The position numbers were made by a program, and so were the translations under genes. A stretch of DNA of 64,000 bases from the NCBI RefSeq assembly GCF_002008225.1, contig NZ_MRDH01000006.1:496001-560000 (forward strand). Reading direction: 5' to 3'. Source of the stretch: Agrobacterium salinitolerans (GTDB lineage Bacteria > Pseudomonadota > Alphaproteobacteria > Rhizobiales > Rhizobiaceae). Below are positions 1-9,163 of the stretch, in pieces; position 1 is the stretch's first letter; each line of letters opens with the position of its first letter. The notes under the pieces are model-generated. The model ran no database searches and was not told the DNA's origin. It saw only the letters and a program-made list of their open reading frames with translations.

Positions 1-1072
1 AACGACGAACGAGCGCACGGTCCTTTTCGAAGAACTGGCGATATTCCTTATAAGTGGTCGAACCGATGCAGCGGATCGCGCCAGAAGACAAGGCAGGCTT
101 CAAGAGGTTCGATGCATCCATCGCGCCGCCGGAAGTGGCGCCGGCACCGATGACGGTGTGGATTTCATCGATGAACAGAACCGCGCCCGGAAACTCCTCG
201 AGTTCCTTGACGACCTGCTTCAGCCGCTCCTCGAAATCACCGCGATAGCGGGTGCCGGCCAGCAGCGTGCCCATGTCGAGAGAGAAGATAGTGTCATTGG
301 CAAGCGCTTCCGGCACCTTGCCTTCGACGATACGCTTGGCCAAGCCTTCGGCAATCGCCGTCTTGCCCACGCCCGGATCACCCACATAAAGCGGGTTGTT
401 CTTGGAGCGGCGGCAGAGGATCTGGATCGTGCGGTTGACCTCGTCGTGTCGGCCGATCAACGGGTCGATCTTGCCGTTCTTGGCCTTCTCGTTGAGATTG
501 ACGCAATAAGCCTTCAGAGCATCCTGCTGCTTTTTGGCGGACGAACCGTCCTCTTCCGGATTGCTTCGGTTCGGCTTGTTCTCGCTTTCCGGCTCATCGG
601 CGCCGCGCGGCGGGCGCGTCTGCGACGTGCCGGGGCGCTTACCAATGCCGTGGGAGATGTAGTTGACCGCGTCGTAACGGGTCATTTCCTGTTCCTGCAG
701 GAAATAGGCGGCATGGCTTTCGCGCTCGGCAAAAATGGCCACAAGCACGTTCGCGCCCGTCACTTCCTCGCGGCCGGACGATTGAACATGGATGACGGCC
801 CGCTGGATGACACGCTGGAAGCCGGATGTGGGCTTGGAATCCTCGTCATAACCGGTGACGAGGTTGGTCAATTCATTGTCGACGTAATCGCTGACAGTCT
901 TGCGAAGAGCATCCAGATCGACATTGCAGGCGCCCATGACGGCTGCGGCATCCGCGTCGTCGATCAGCGCCAGAAGGAGATGTTCGAGCGTCGCATATTC
1001 GTGGTGACGCTCATTTGCAAAGGTCAGTGCCTGGTGCAGCGCCTTCTCGAGACTCGGGGAAAAAGTTGGCAC
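1..1072 (-). CDS. clpA: ATP-dependent Clp protease ATP-binding subunit ClpA (partial)
   Basis: Unfoldase partner of ClpP. The gene runs off the left window edge, so only the N-terminal ~357 residues are present. The translation starts [11 protein letters not shown], the typical ClpA N-domain, followed by a charged linker and the first AAA+ module with Walker A GDPGVGKT and Walker B LFIDEIH. Start chosen as GTG at 1072, 10 bases after the clpS stop and at the normal ClpA N-terminus. The clpS-clpA order supports adaptor and unfoldase being co-transcribed. The second AAA+ module and the ClpP-binding loop lie outside the window. Confidence 0.95.
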   Translation of the reverse strand, partial: MPTFSPSLEKALHQALTFANERHHEYATLEHLLLALIDDADAAAVMGACNVDLDALRKTVSDYVDNELTNLVTGYDEDSKPTSGFQRVIQRAVIHVQSSGREEVTGANVLVAIFAERESHAAYFLQEQEMTRYDAVNYISHGIGKRPGTSQTRPPRGADEPESENKPNRSNPEEDGSSAKKQQDALKAYCVNLNEKAKNGKIDPLIGRHDEVNRTIQILCRRSKNNPLYVGDPGVGKTAIAEGLAKRIVEGKVPEALANDTIFSLDMGTLLAGTRYRGDFEERLKQVVKELEEFPGAVLFIDEIHTVIGAGATSGGAMDASNLLKPALSSGAIRCIGSTTYKEYRQFFEKDRALVRR

Positions 1073-1082
1073 GTTGCGATCC

Positions 1083-1439
1083 TCATTTCTTTTCCATGAC
1101 GCACTGCAGCGGGTGCTGGTGCTGTCGGGCGAAATCCATGACCTGGCTTACTTTCGTCTCTGCGACCTCATATGTAAACACCCCACATTCGCCCACGCCG
1201 TGCTGGTGCACGTGCAGCATGATGCGGGTTGCCGCCTCGCGATCCTTCTGGAAAAACCGTTCCAGAATATGGATGACGAATTCCATGGGAGTGTAATCGT
1301 CATTCAGTAAAAGAACACGGTACAAATTCGGTCTTTTCGTTTTCGGCTTGACGCGGGTGATAACAGACGTTCCGCGGTTGGTGCCGCCGCCGTCTTCCCC
1401 TTCGCCCTCGCCCTGCATGTAGATCGGCTTAGCGATCAT
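1083..1439 (-). CDS. clpS: ATP-dependent Clp protease adaptor ClpS
   Basis: Adaptor delivering N-degron substrates to ClpAP. It has 118 residues: a flexible Gly/Glu-rich N-terminal tail of ~30 residues, then the ClpS core with [36 protein letters not shown] and a C-terminal ECVMEKK-like end (QCVMEKK). These are the hallmark residues of the N-degron pocket and ClpA-binding face. It sits directly upstream of clpA in the same direction. The ATG at 1439 gives the standard alphaproteobacterial length. Rhizobia often carry a second ClpS elsewhere; this is the clpA-linked copy. Confidence 0.96.
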   Translation of the reverse strand: MIAKPIYMQGEGEGEDGGGTNRGTSVITRVKPKTKRPNLYRVLLLNDDYTPMEFVIHILERFFQKDREAATRIMLHVHQHGVGECGVFTYEVAETKVSQVMDFARQHQHPLQCVMEKK

Positions 1440-1722
1440 CTTTCATCATTCTCCAAACTGTTCTCAAACCGACAGCTGATTGCCAGGAGGGAGAACTTCG
1501 CCTCTCCATATCTAGGTCGTTAAGATGCGATTTTAAGCCCCTTGCGCAAGGGTGCAATCACTATTGCGTTTGCGAAGAGGCAAACCTCGGGAAAAGTGCG
1601 AATATGGGGGCAGCGAGGGCGCAGGAAAAAACGAACCTGCCGTCGAGGTGCATTTTTCAAGCCCGATGCCAATGGGCGCGACAGGTCGCGGCGCAGCCGA
1701 ATCCGGTTCGCCGCCGCGGACC
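1440..1722. other. Intergenic region between cckA and clpS
   Basis: About 280 bases without a convincing gene; open frames here are extensions of shadows. It should hold the clpS promoter and the end of the cckA transcript. A 14-base perfect palindrome (CCCTTGCGCAAGGG, 1539-1552) followed on the minus strand by a short T/A-rich stretch is a weak terminator candidate for cckA. Confidence 0.5.
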
Positions 1723-4311
1723 TTATTCCTTTTCGTCGAGCATTTCTCGAACGGCGATGGCCAGCTGCTTGAGCGAGAAGGGCTTCGGCAGGAAACCGAA
1801 CTTGGCGTCGGCAGGCAGGTTCTTTGCGAAGGCATCTTCGGCATAACCCGAAACAAAGATGAATTTCAGGTCCGGATAGGATTTGCGCAGTTCTCGCAAC
1901 AGCGACGGACCGTCCATTTCCGGCATCACGACGTCGGAAACGACGATATCGACCTTGCCTTCCAACTCCTCCATCACCTCCAGAGCTTCGGTGCCGGAGC
2001 CGGCCTCGTGCACGGTATAGCCGCGGGTTTCCAGCATGCGCTTGCCGCCGCGCCGCACCGCTTCCTCATCCTCCACCAGAAGCACGACGGCGGATTTTCC
2101 GGTGAGGTCCAGCGGCTCTTCCTTCACCGGCTCGGCTGCGATGGCCGGAGCAAGCGCCGCTGCGCCGGGCTGCTGCCCGTTGTTCTGAACGGCCTCCACC
2201 ACATGGCGCGGCAGGTAGATGCGGAAGGCGGTGCCCTTGCCCACCTCCGATTCGGGATAGATGTAACCGCCCGACTGTTTGACGATGCCATAGACCATGG
2301 ACAGGCCAAGGCCGGTGCCTTTGCCGACTTCCTTGGTGGTGAAGAAGGGCTCGAAAATCTTGTCCATGATCTCCGGCGGAATGCCCGTACCGTTATCGGA
2401 GACTTCCACCATCACCATGTCCTCGGCCGGGAATTCCGGACGGCCGAGCGCTGCTATTTCCTTCGCGTCGACGTTACGCGTCCGGATGGTGATCTTGCCG
2501 CCGTCGGGCATGGCGTCGCGCGCATTGACGCAGAGATTGATGAGCACCTGCTCAAATTGCGAGAGATCCGTCTTCACGGGCCAGAGATCGCGGCCATAAT
2601 CGACCTCCAGCTTGACATTCGTGCCGGAAATAAGCCTGTCCACCAGCATGCGCAGATCGCCGATCACATCCGTCAGGTTGAGGATAGCCGGACGCATGGT
2701 CTGCTTGCGCGAGAACGCCAGAAGCTGGCGCACCAGCACGGCCGCGCGGTTGGCGTTGCGCTTGATCTCCATGAGGTCGGCGAAGCTCGGATCGGCGGGC
2801 CGCGCCTGCAGCAGAAGATGATCGGACGAGAGCAGAATGGCGGTGAGCACATTGTTGAAATCGTGGGCGATGCCGCCCGCCAGCGTACCGACCGCATTCA
2901 TCTTCTGGGTCTGCGCCATCTGGGTCTCGAGTGCCTTCTGCTCCGTCACCTCGATGGCATAGACGATCGCCACTTCTTCCGGCGCTTCATCGTCCTGATC
3001 GATGACAGCGTTGACGTAGAATCGGAAATGCCGGCCTTCGTCGCTCGGGTGACGGGAATCGAAGGGGGCAATATCGCCCTGGCGGTCCTTTGCCTCGGCC
3101 AGCGCCTGCTCGAGCCTCGGCTTCTCATTGTCGTGAAGAATGGTCTCAAGCGCCACGCCGCGGTCGATATCATCGCGTCCGACGACGCCGGAAAACAATT
3201 TCAGGAAGGGCGCGTTGATCCGCAGGATGCGGCCTTCGCCGTCAAGCGAGGCGATCGCCATCGGCGTATTGTTGAAAAAGCGGGTGAAACGCATGGCGGA
3301 GGAGGATTCCGTATCCTCCTGCCCCTTGGGGCGCTTCAGGACGATGGTGCGGCTCTCACCGGGCGCGCCATCCTTCGAGGTGACCTGATGCACGAGGCGA
3401 GCCGGCATGCTCTGCCCGTTCACCCGTCGCATGTCGAGGTCGAGGATTTCAGTGCGCTTCGCCGTGCCCTGCGGATGCACCGATTCGATAAGCGCCATGC
3501 CCTCGCCGGCGACGATATCGGAAACGGTCATGGAACCGGGTGAAAACTGTGCGAGATCGATGCCGAGCCATTCCGACAGGGTGGCGTTCAGATAAACGAT
3601 CTCACCCTTGCGTCCGGCGGAAAAGAAACCGGCCGGGGCGTGATCGAGGTAATCGATGGCGTTCTGCAATTCGCGGAAAAAGCGCTCCTGATCCTCGCGC
3701 TCCGGCGTGATATCGGCGATCTGGAAGACGTGCAGCCCCTCGCCGCCCGCATCCTTCAGCACCCGGCCCTTCAGCCTGTACCAGTGCGGACCCGCATTGG
3801 AATCCTCGCCCAGCGGCTTCAGCAACCGGAACTCTTCGTAGCCTTCGCGGCCTTCGCGCAGCACGTTGATGAGCCGGTAGAGCGCTTCGGTCGATTCCCG
3901 GCTGCGCGACAGGAGCGTTTCGAGACTCTGGATATCGCTCGCCTTGGTGGTGCCGCTCATCCGGCAATAGGTGGCGTTGGCGTAGACCATATGCCCCTTG
4001 GCGTCGGTGATGAGCGTGCCTTCCGGGTGCGCCGAGAGAAACCGGCGGGCAAGGCCGTCCGATTGCGACTGCGGCATGACCTCGATGAAACCGATGATTG
4101 ACGAGACCAGAAAGAAAATGCCCATCATGGCCAGCACGCCGAGTATGCCGAGCACGATTTCGTTTTCCAGCTGATCCCTGAAATAGACGAAGGCGGCGGC
4201 GGCGGCGATCAGAACCAGCGCCAGAAGCAGAATGCGCAAGACGGTGCCGGAACGGGCGCGCCTGTCCACCAGCGGAAGGTCGTTGTCGCTTGTATCGCGC
4301 ACCCGTGTCAT
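1723..4311 (-). CDS. cckA: Cell-cycle hybrid histidine kinase CckA
   Basis: Bifunctional kinase/phosphatase at the top of the CckA-ChpT-CtrA phosphorelay. It has 862 residues. Two membrane helices lie at ~24-44 and ~52-76; PAS-like modules at ~85-200, ~212-325 and ~340-457; the HisKA H-box GGIAHDFNN has phospho-acceptor H483; the HATPase has the N-box [11 protein letters not shown] and G-boxes SDNGTGIP and GKGTGLGLS; the C-terminal receiver (~743-860) has acidic residues VEDEE, phospho-acceptor D793 in [12 protein letters not shown] and K843 in LPKPF. All catalytic residues are present. It is monocistronic on the minus strand. The family is essential in most alphaproteobacteria. ChpT and CtrA are not in this window. 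Confidence 0.96.
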   Translation of the reverse strand: MTRVRDTSDNDLPLVDRRARSGTVLRILLLALVLIAAAAAFVYFRDQLENEIVLGILGVLAMMGIFFLVSSIIGFIEVMPQSQSDGLARRFLSAHPEGTLITDAKGHMVYANATYCRMSGTTKASDIQSLETLLSRSRESTEALYRLINVLREGREGYEEFRLLKPLGEDSNAGPHWYRLKGRVLKDAGGEGLHVFQIADITPEREDQERFFRELQNAIDYLDHAPAGFFSAGRKGEIVYLNATLSEWLGIDLAQFSPGSMTVSDIVAGEGMALIESVHPQGTAKRTEILDLDMRRVNGQSMPARLVHQVTSKDGAPGESRTIVLKRPKGQEDTESSSAMRFTRFFNNTPMAIASLDGEGRILRINAPFLKLFSGVVGRDDIDRGVALETILHDNEKPRLEQALAEAKDRQGDIAPFDSRHPSDEGRHFRFYVNAVIDQDDEAPEEVAIVYAIEVTEQKALETQMAQTQKMNAVGTLAGGIAHDFNNVLTAILLSSDHLLLQARPADPSFADLMEIKRNANRAAVLVRQLLAFSRKQTMRPAILNLTDVIGDLRMLVDRLISGTNVKLEVDYGRDLWPVKTDLSQFEQVLINLCVNARDAMPDGGKITIRTRNVDAKEIAALGRPEFPAEDMVMVEVSDNGTGIPPEIMDKIFEPFFTTKEVGKGTGLGLSMVYGIVKQSGGYIYPESEVGKGTAFRIYLPRHVVEAVQNNGQQPGAAALAPAIAAEPVKEEPLDLTGKSAVVLLVEDEEAVRRGGKRMLETRGYTVHEAGSGTEALEVMEELEGKVDIVVSDVVMPEMDGPSLLRELRKSYPDLKFIFVSGYAEDAFAKNLPADAKFGFLPKPFSLKQLAIAVREMLDEKE

Positions 4312-4485
4312 CTTGGCCTCGCAGTCGTGCAGGTCGTCATTCGGTCAGCCCTATTCCCTTGACGGAATCGGACACTAAAATTTCTTGTAGCAACTCGCTT
4401 GACCGGCAAAAAGCTCCGCCAGGACACAAAGGCTTAAAAACGCACAGCGAAAACGGCCTGAAAGGTGTATAAAAGCCTTAAAAGA

Positions 4486-4764
4486 CTACGGCCTGGTGCA
4501 GGTCAACGCCTTTACCTGACATTGAATGCGTGGCGCGGAACAGACGATCTTGCCATCGGTGACGGTGCAAACCGAGCATCCGTCCGTGAAGTCGACACAG
4601 GAAGGATTGTCGCGCACGAACTCCGCCATGGTCGCTGCGCTATCCGGCGCCTTGTCTTCGGCCCACGCCATCGAAGATAGAAACGCGTAAAACGATGGCA
4701 ACAGAAAAACAATACGCATCAAACGCAGCGCTAGGGAGCTATCGATGCGTAATGACTGGGACAT
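4486..4764 (-). CDS. Small secreted cysteine-rich hypothetical protein
   Basis: Function not recognised. The ATG at 4764 is chosen because AAGGAG lies 9 bases upstream; a longer frame to 4803 lacks this support. The 92-residue product has a hydrophobic N-terminal stretch (MRIVFLLPSFYAFLSSMAWA) that reads as a signal peptide cleaved after AWA. The mature part is ~57 residues with six cysteines (SC, GC, VC, VC, QC, TC), enough for three disulfides if exported. It lies upstream of cckA in the same direction, separated by ~175 bases. The even cysteine count and predicted export suggest a small periplasmic disulfide-bonded protein. Confidence 0.7.
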   Translation of the reverse strand: MSQSLRIDSSLALRLMRIVFLLPSFYAFLSSMAWAEDKAPDSAATMAEFVRDNPSCVDFTDGCSVCTVTDGKIVCSAPRIQCQVKALTCTRP

Positions 4765-5007
4765 CCCGGAACGCTCCTTCGGCAAAAGAATTGCAACTTT
4801 CACTGTCTTTTAGCATTGAAGGACGAGAGCTGGCGCGTTGGTGGCGTCGTTACGGTTGAGGCGGCAATCCTGTGGGCGAAATCAATAAACCTTGTATCGC
4901 GCCTAAAAAAATCGTCTTTTCCTGCTTGATGTTCACATTATAAGAACCACGGCAATATTAATTGCCCAAGAAACGAAAAAGCCAAAAAATCTGAAGGGAT
5001 GATCTCC

Positions 5008-6246
5008 ATGATGGAAGATTTTATCGGCGCTTATGGAAACCGTCTCATCGTCGCCGTTGTTGGAGTGGGTGTGGCCCTGCTCATTCTGGCGATTGCGCTG
5101 TGGCTTCTGCGCAGACGCAGCGGTTCGGCCCCTTTCATTCGAGGCGGCCGCAACCGGCAGCCGCGCCTGCAGGTCCTCGATGCGACAGCCGTGGACGCAC
5201 GCCGCCGTCTGGTGCTGGTGCGCCGTGACAATGTCGAGCATCTCGTCATGATCGGCGGCCCGACAGATATCGTCATCGAGAGCGGTATAGGCGCGATCCC
5301 CATTGTCAGGGACGTGCAGGAGCCGGAATTGAAGGCGCTCCCGCGCCAGGAAAGCGAGCAGAAGAGAGCCGAGCCGGCGATCCAGCCGGAACGTCGCCCC
5401 GCCCTGCCGCAACAGCAGCCCGTTGCGGCTGCGGCTCCCGTTTCCGTGCCTGAGGAACCCGTGAAGCAAGCACAGCGGCCGGAGCCGTTGGCACCGGCGC
5501 CGTCCCCGCGTCCAGCACCCGTTGCGGCGGCCGCCGCTCAGCTTCCTCCACGCCCATCGACCCAGCCGCAGCCCGTACGCACGCCTGCACCGGCGCGCGA
5601 AACCGCGCCGCCGGCACGACAGGCGGCACCCGAGCGGGAGACCGCGCGCGCCACACCGCCGCCGATACCGGTTGCAACGGCTCCGGTCGCTGCCGTCTTG
5701 CCGATGGCGGCGGCATCGCTCGACATGGCGGCGGCCCGAACGGAACCAAGGCGTGCCGAGCCCGTCGTGCAGGCTCCGGCGCCGGTCGCACCGCCGATCC
5801 CTGCACCGGCGCCCGTCGAGGCAAAGGCGGAAGAACGGACTGCGGAATTCGCCCCGCCGGTCTTTGCCGCGCGAGAGCCGGTGATCGACCAGTCCATCGC
5901 CGCCGATTTTCTCGACGCTGCGCGGGAGCGCGTCCTTCCAGACCTGAAGCCGGGACAGACGACGCCGCCCGCACCTTTCCCGCCCAAGCCTGAAAATCCG
6001 GCAGTGGCTTCGAACGACGCCGAGCCGAAATTTTCCGATGAGCTCGCCAGCGATTTCGAAAGCTTCCTCGAGGCGGAGATCGCCAAGAGCAAGGCGGATA
6101 ACGAACCGTCCATCGCCCCTGTCGGGGATAAGCAGATCAAGCCGCAGCCAGCTTCCCCGCCTGTTACCGGCGCTTCACCGGATGGAGACATGCAGAAGGA
6201 AATGGCGCGTATCTTCGGGGAACTTTCCGTGACCCGCGACCGCTGA
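5008..6246 (+). CDS. FliO-domain single-pass membrane protein with proline-rich tail
   Basis: The N-terminal ~110 residues resemble the FliO/MopB family: one transmembrane helix (RLIVAVVGVGVALLILAIAL), an Arg-rich stop-transfer segment, then a small beta domain ending VEHLVMIGGPTDIVIES. Residues ~120-350 are low-complexity Pro/Ala-rich with repeated APAP and PPIP runs; the C-terminus is a short acidic segment. Start chosen at 5008 because AAGGG lies 9 bases upstream; the ATG at 4999 abuts that site. FliO assists assembly of the flagellar export gate, but no other flagellar gene is nearby, so a flagellar role is unproven. About 412 residues. Confidence 0.75.
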   Translation: MMEDFIGAYGNRLIVAVVGVGVALLILAIALWLLRRRSGSAPFIRGGRNRQPRLQVLDATAVDARRRLVLVRRDNVEHLVMIGGPTDIVIESGIGAIPIVRDVQEPELKALPRQESEQKRAEPAIQPERRPALPQQQPVAAAAPVSVPEEPVKQAQRPEPLAPAPSPRPAPVAAAAAQLPPRPSTQPQPVRTPAPARETAPPARQAAPERETARATPPPIPVATAPVAAVLPMAAASLDMAAARTEPRRAEPVVQAPAPVAPPIPAPAPVEAKAEERTAEFAPPVFAAREPVIDQSIAADFLDAARERVLPDLKPGQTTPPAPFPPKPENPAVASNDAEPKFSDELASDFESFLEAEIAKSKADNEPSIAPVGDKQIKPQPASPPVTGASPDGDMQKEMARIFGELSVTRDR

Positions 6247-6284
6247 CGGGCGCAGGTCTTCCGGCCAGAAATTTGAAATAGAAA

Positions 6285-6313
6285 AAGGGCACGGAAGCGA
6301 TTTCCGTGCCCTT
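6285..6313. terminator. Bidirectional intrinsic terminator
   Basis: Perfect 12-bp inverted repeat AAGGGCACGGAA / TTCCGTGCCCTT with a 5-base loop. It is T-rich on both exits: TTAATTTATTT on the plus strand and CTTTTTC on the minus strand. It lies between the convergent FliO-domain gene and dksA and fits termination of both. Confidence 0.85.
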
Positions 6314-6357
6314 AATTTATTTGTCATGCGATTCGCCAACCTGCCGGCCACAGCGCC

Positions 6358-6777
6358 TTATTCGTCGCGATAGACTTTTTCGCGACGCTCGTGACGCTCC
6401 TGCGCCTCGATGGAAAGCGTTGCAATCGGGCGGGCGTCCAGACGCTTGAGGCCGATAGGCTCACCCGTTTCCTCGCAGTAACCGTAAGTGCCGTCTTCGA
6501 TCCGCTGAAGAGCCGCATCGATCTTGGAAATGAGCTTGCGCTGACGGTCACGGGCGCGAAGTTCAATCGCACGGTCCGTTTCGGAAGAAGCCCGATCGGC
6601 GAGATCAGGGTGGTTGGCGCTTTCTTCGGCGAGATGTCCGAGGGTCTCGCGCGCTTCTCGCAGGATGTCATTTTTCCAGGCGACCAGCTTCGCGCGGAAA
6701 TAAGCCCGCTGGCTGGCATTCATGAACTCATCGTCTTCCGAGAGCACATATTTGCTAAGATCGATCTTCTCACTCAA
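6358..6777 (-). CDS. dksA: RNA polymerase-binding transcription factor DksA
   Basis: DksA binds the RNA polymerase secondary channel and potentiates ppGpp. It has 139 residues from a TTG start at 6777, preceded by GAGGAG at good spacing; a longer frame to 6834 has no such site. Coiled-coil residues ~35-110 include RAYFRAKLVAWK and SSETDRAIELRARDRQRKLI. The C-terminal globular region reads YGYCEETGEP...RPIATLSIEAQERHE. Only one of the four zinc-finger cysteine positions is Cys, so this is a C-poor DksA like those of other alphaproteobacteria. It converges on the FliO-domain gene and is divergent from the phosphatase gene. Confidence 0.93.
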   Translation of the reverse strand: MSEKIDLSKYVLSEDDEFMNASQRAYFRAKLVAWKNDILREARETLGHLAEESANHPDLADRASSETDRAIELRARDRQRKLISKIDAALQRIEDGTYGYCEETGEPIGLKRLDARPIATLSIEAQERHERREKVYRDE

Positions 6778-6814
6778 CGCGATTCTCCTCGAAGAACATC
6801 TCAATGCGGCGGTG

Positions 6815-6843
6815 TATACTCCAATGATAGTCAACGATTCAAG
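6815..6843 (-). promoter_or_regulatory. Candidate dksA promoter
   Basis: On the minus strand CTTGAA (6843-6838), a 17-base spacer and AGTATA (6820-6815) approach the rhizobial housekeeping consensus CTTGAC-N17-CTATAT. It sits ~40 bases before the dksA TTG. Motif match only; weak by itself. Confidence 0.4.
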
Positions 6844-7046
6844 TCTGCAGATCAGTTTTCAGGCATTTTTAAAACTGACACAAAAATCATCTAAATGACT
6901 ATTTTTTATCCTTTATTCGTATTGAAGCGAACTCTTCTTCAATCACTTCAACGCGACTTACTAACAGGAAAGAGGACTTGCGGTCCTGCAACCCTATCCT
7001 GTAGCATTCAACCCGTGCCCTGACATTCGAACGCCGGTCCCCGCCC

Positions 7047-7556
7047 TTGACAGCATCTTCCCCGAGCCGAGTTTACCTTCTGCGTCACGCCAAGGCCGCT
7101 TGGGCGGCGCCGGGAGAGCGGGATTTCGACCGGGGATTGAACGAAGCGGGTTTTGCCGAGGCGGAGGTCATCGCCGACCTTGCCGCCGACCGGCGCTACC
7201 GTCCCGATCTGCTTCTGTCATCCACCGCCGCGCGCTGCCGGCAGACTACGCAGGCCTGGCAGCTTGCCTTCAACGAAGCCGTAAACATCTTCTACGTCGA
7301 TGAGATGTATAATGCCCGCAGCGAGACCTATCTGTCGCTCATCGCCGCGCAGACGGAGGTGCAGTCGGTGATGCTGGTGGGGCACAACCCCACCATGGAA
7401 GCAACGCTGGAAGCCATGATCGGCGAGGATCTGCTGCATGCCGCCCTGCCCTCGGGTTTTCCCACATCGGGTCTTGCGGTTCTGGATCAGGACGACAGCG
7501 CCGCAAGCGGTAAAAATCGCTGGCGGCTGATCGATTTCCTCGCACCGGGTAAATAG
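7047..7556 (+). CDS. SixA-like histidine phosphatase family protein
   Basis: It has 169 residues of the phosphoglycerate-mutase-like histidine phosphatase superfamily. The RHG motif is near the N-terminus (VYLLRHAKAAW, catalytic His in LRHAK) and the second catalytic His is in LVGHNPTME. Length and motif spacing match SixA, the phosphohistidine phosphatase acting on ArcB in E. coli, but substrates of rhizobial members are unknown. Start is a TTG at 7047 with no clear ribosome-binding site, so the exact start is uncertain. It is divergent from dksA and followed by the YcjX/YcjF pair. Confidence 0.85.
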   Translation: MTASSPSRVYLLRHAKAAWAAPGERDFDRGLNEAGFAEAEVIADLAADRRYRPDLLLSSTAARCRQTTQAWQLAFNEAVNIFYVDEMYNARSETYLSLIAAQTEVQSVMLVGHNPTMEATLEAMIGEDLLHAALPSGFPTSGLAVLDQDDSAASGKNRWRLIDFLAPGK

Positions 7557-7684
7557 CTGCCGCCGCGGGCAACAGCGGCGCCGGCAGGCATCGCTGCCGA
7601 AAACCCGCTGGAGCGCTTCTTTTTTGGCCAGCCGCCACTTCCTATATGAAGCCGTGACCGTGAAAAACAGCCAGGAAACTGCCA

Positions 7685-9163
7685 TTGCCGCCTTCCCTTA
7701 CGTCCCTGACAGACAGCGCGCTTATCGCTTTCGACAATCTGGCCGACCGTGCGAGCAACCTCACCCATCCGACATTGCGGCTTGGTGTCACCGGCCTTTC
7801 GCGGGCGGGCAAGACGGTTTTCATATCCTCCCTCGTCCATAACCTCCTGAATGGCGGCCGGTTGCCGCTGTTCGAGGCCATGCGATCCGGGCGCGTCTCG
7901 AATGTTCGCCTCGAGCCGCAACCGGACGACGCCATACCCCGCTTCCAGTATGAAGACCACATCCAGGCGCTGGTACGCGACAGGCTCTGGCCGGATTCGA
8001 CACGGGCGATCTCGGAATTGCGGATAACGCTGGATTATCAGAGCGCCAGCGGTTGGGGCCGATGGTTTTCGGCCGGCAAGCTCTCCATCGATATCGTCGA
8101 TTATCCCGGCGAATGGCTGCTCGATCTCCCGCTTCTGTCGCAGGACTATAAACAGTTCAGCGACGCGACGGTCGCCCTTGCCGGGAGCGGCATCCGCGCC
8201 GAACTGGCGCAAGAATGGCTGGCTATCGCCTCCTCGCTCGACATCAACGCGCCCGCCGATGAAATGACGGCCCGTCGTCTGGCCGAAAGCTTCGCGGCCT
8301 ATCTGAAGGCCTGCAAATCCGACGAGAGGTCGCTTTCCACCTTGCCGCCCGGTCGTTTCCTCATGCCGGGCGATCTCGAGGGATCGCCGGCGCTGACCTT
8401 CGCACCGCTTCCGGGCCTGACAGACGAAAAGGCACCCAAGGGCTCGCTGCGCGCCATGATGGAACGGCGCTACGATGCCTATAAGTCGATTGTGGTCAAA
8501 CCCTTCTTCCGCGAGCATTTCGCCCGCCTCGACCGGCAGATCGTGTTGATCGACACGCTGCAGGCCGTCAATCGCGGACCGGAAGCTGTTCAGGATCTGG
8601 AACGGGCGCTCGGCGATGTTCTTGCCTGTTTCCGCCCCGGCACCAACAGCCTGCTGTCATCGCTGATCGGCCGACGCATCGACAAGGTGCTGATCGCTGC
8701 CACCAAAGCCGATCACCTGCATCACGAAAGCCATGACCGGTTGGAGCGCCTGACCCGGCGCCTGGTGGACCGCGCCATCACCACTATAGGAATGAATGGC
8801 GCCGGCATCGAGGTCATGGCGCTTGCCTCCGTGCGCGCCACCCGTGAGGCAAGCGTGCGGCAGGACGGCCACGAGCTTCCCGTCATCGTCGGCACGCCGA
8901 TGGCGGGTGAAACCATCAATGGCGAGACGTTCGACGGCAATCGCAAGACGGCGATCTTCCCGGGCGACCTGCCCGACGATCCGGAACCGCTGTTCCGCAG
9001 CATCGACCAGGATGGCGACAAGGCGACACTGCCTGACGTCAATGTTGTGCGTTTTCGCCCGCCCAACATTGACGAGCCGGGCAGTGGCGGCATCCGGCTT
9101 TCCGTTCCCCATATCAGGCTAGATCGCGCCATGCAGTTCCTGTTCGGAGACAAGCTCGCATGA
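7685..9163 (+). CDS. YcjX-family (DUF463) P-loop GTPase-like protein
   Basis: It has 492 residues. Walker A GLSRAGKT is near residue 40, a switch-like DYPGEWLLDLP follows, and TKADHL is the NKxD-like base-recognition motif. Start is TTG at 7685 with AGGAAA upstream. YcjX proteins are nucleotide-binding and in enterobacteria lie in stress operons with YcjF; biochemical function is not established. Here the stop overlaps the next gene by ATGA (9160-9163), so the two are translationally coupled and probably act together at the membrane. Confidence 0.9.
   Translation: MPPSLTSLTDSALIAFDNLADRASNLTHPTLRLGVTGLSRAGKTVFISSLVHNLLNGGRLPLFEAMRSGRVSNVRLEPQPDDAIPRFQYEDHIQALVRDRLWPDSTRAISELRITLDYQSASGWGRWFSAGKLSIDIVDYPGEWLLDLPLLSQDYKQFSDATVALAGSGIRAELAQEWLAIASSLDINAPADEMTARRLAESFAAYLKACKSDERSLSTLPPGRFLMPGDLEGSPALTFAPLPGLTDEKAPKGSLRAMMERRYDAYKSIVVKPFFREHFARLDRQIVLIDTLQAVNRGPEAVQDLERALGDVLACFRPGTNSLLSSLIGRRIDKVLIAATKADHLHHESHDRLERLTRRLVDRAITTIGMNGAGIEVMALASVRATREASVRQDGHELPVIVGTPMAGETINGETFDGNRKTAIFPGDLPDDPEPLFRSIDQDGDKATLPDVNVVRFRPPNIDEPGSGGIRLSVPHIRLDRAMQFLFGDKLA

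Noticed and set aside
158-1099. 313-codon plus-strand frame at the left edge
   Set aside because: Antisense shadow of clpA, whose motifs are clear on the other strand.
1552-3543. 663-codon plus-strand frame opposite cckA
   Set aside because: Antisense shadow of cckA; composition follows the third-codon GC bias of the real gene and has no recognisable domain.
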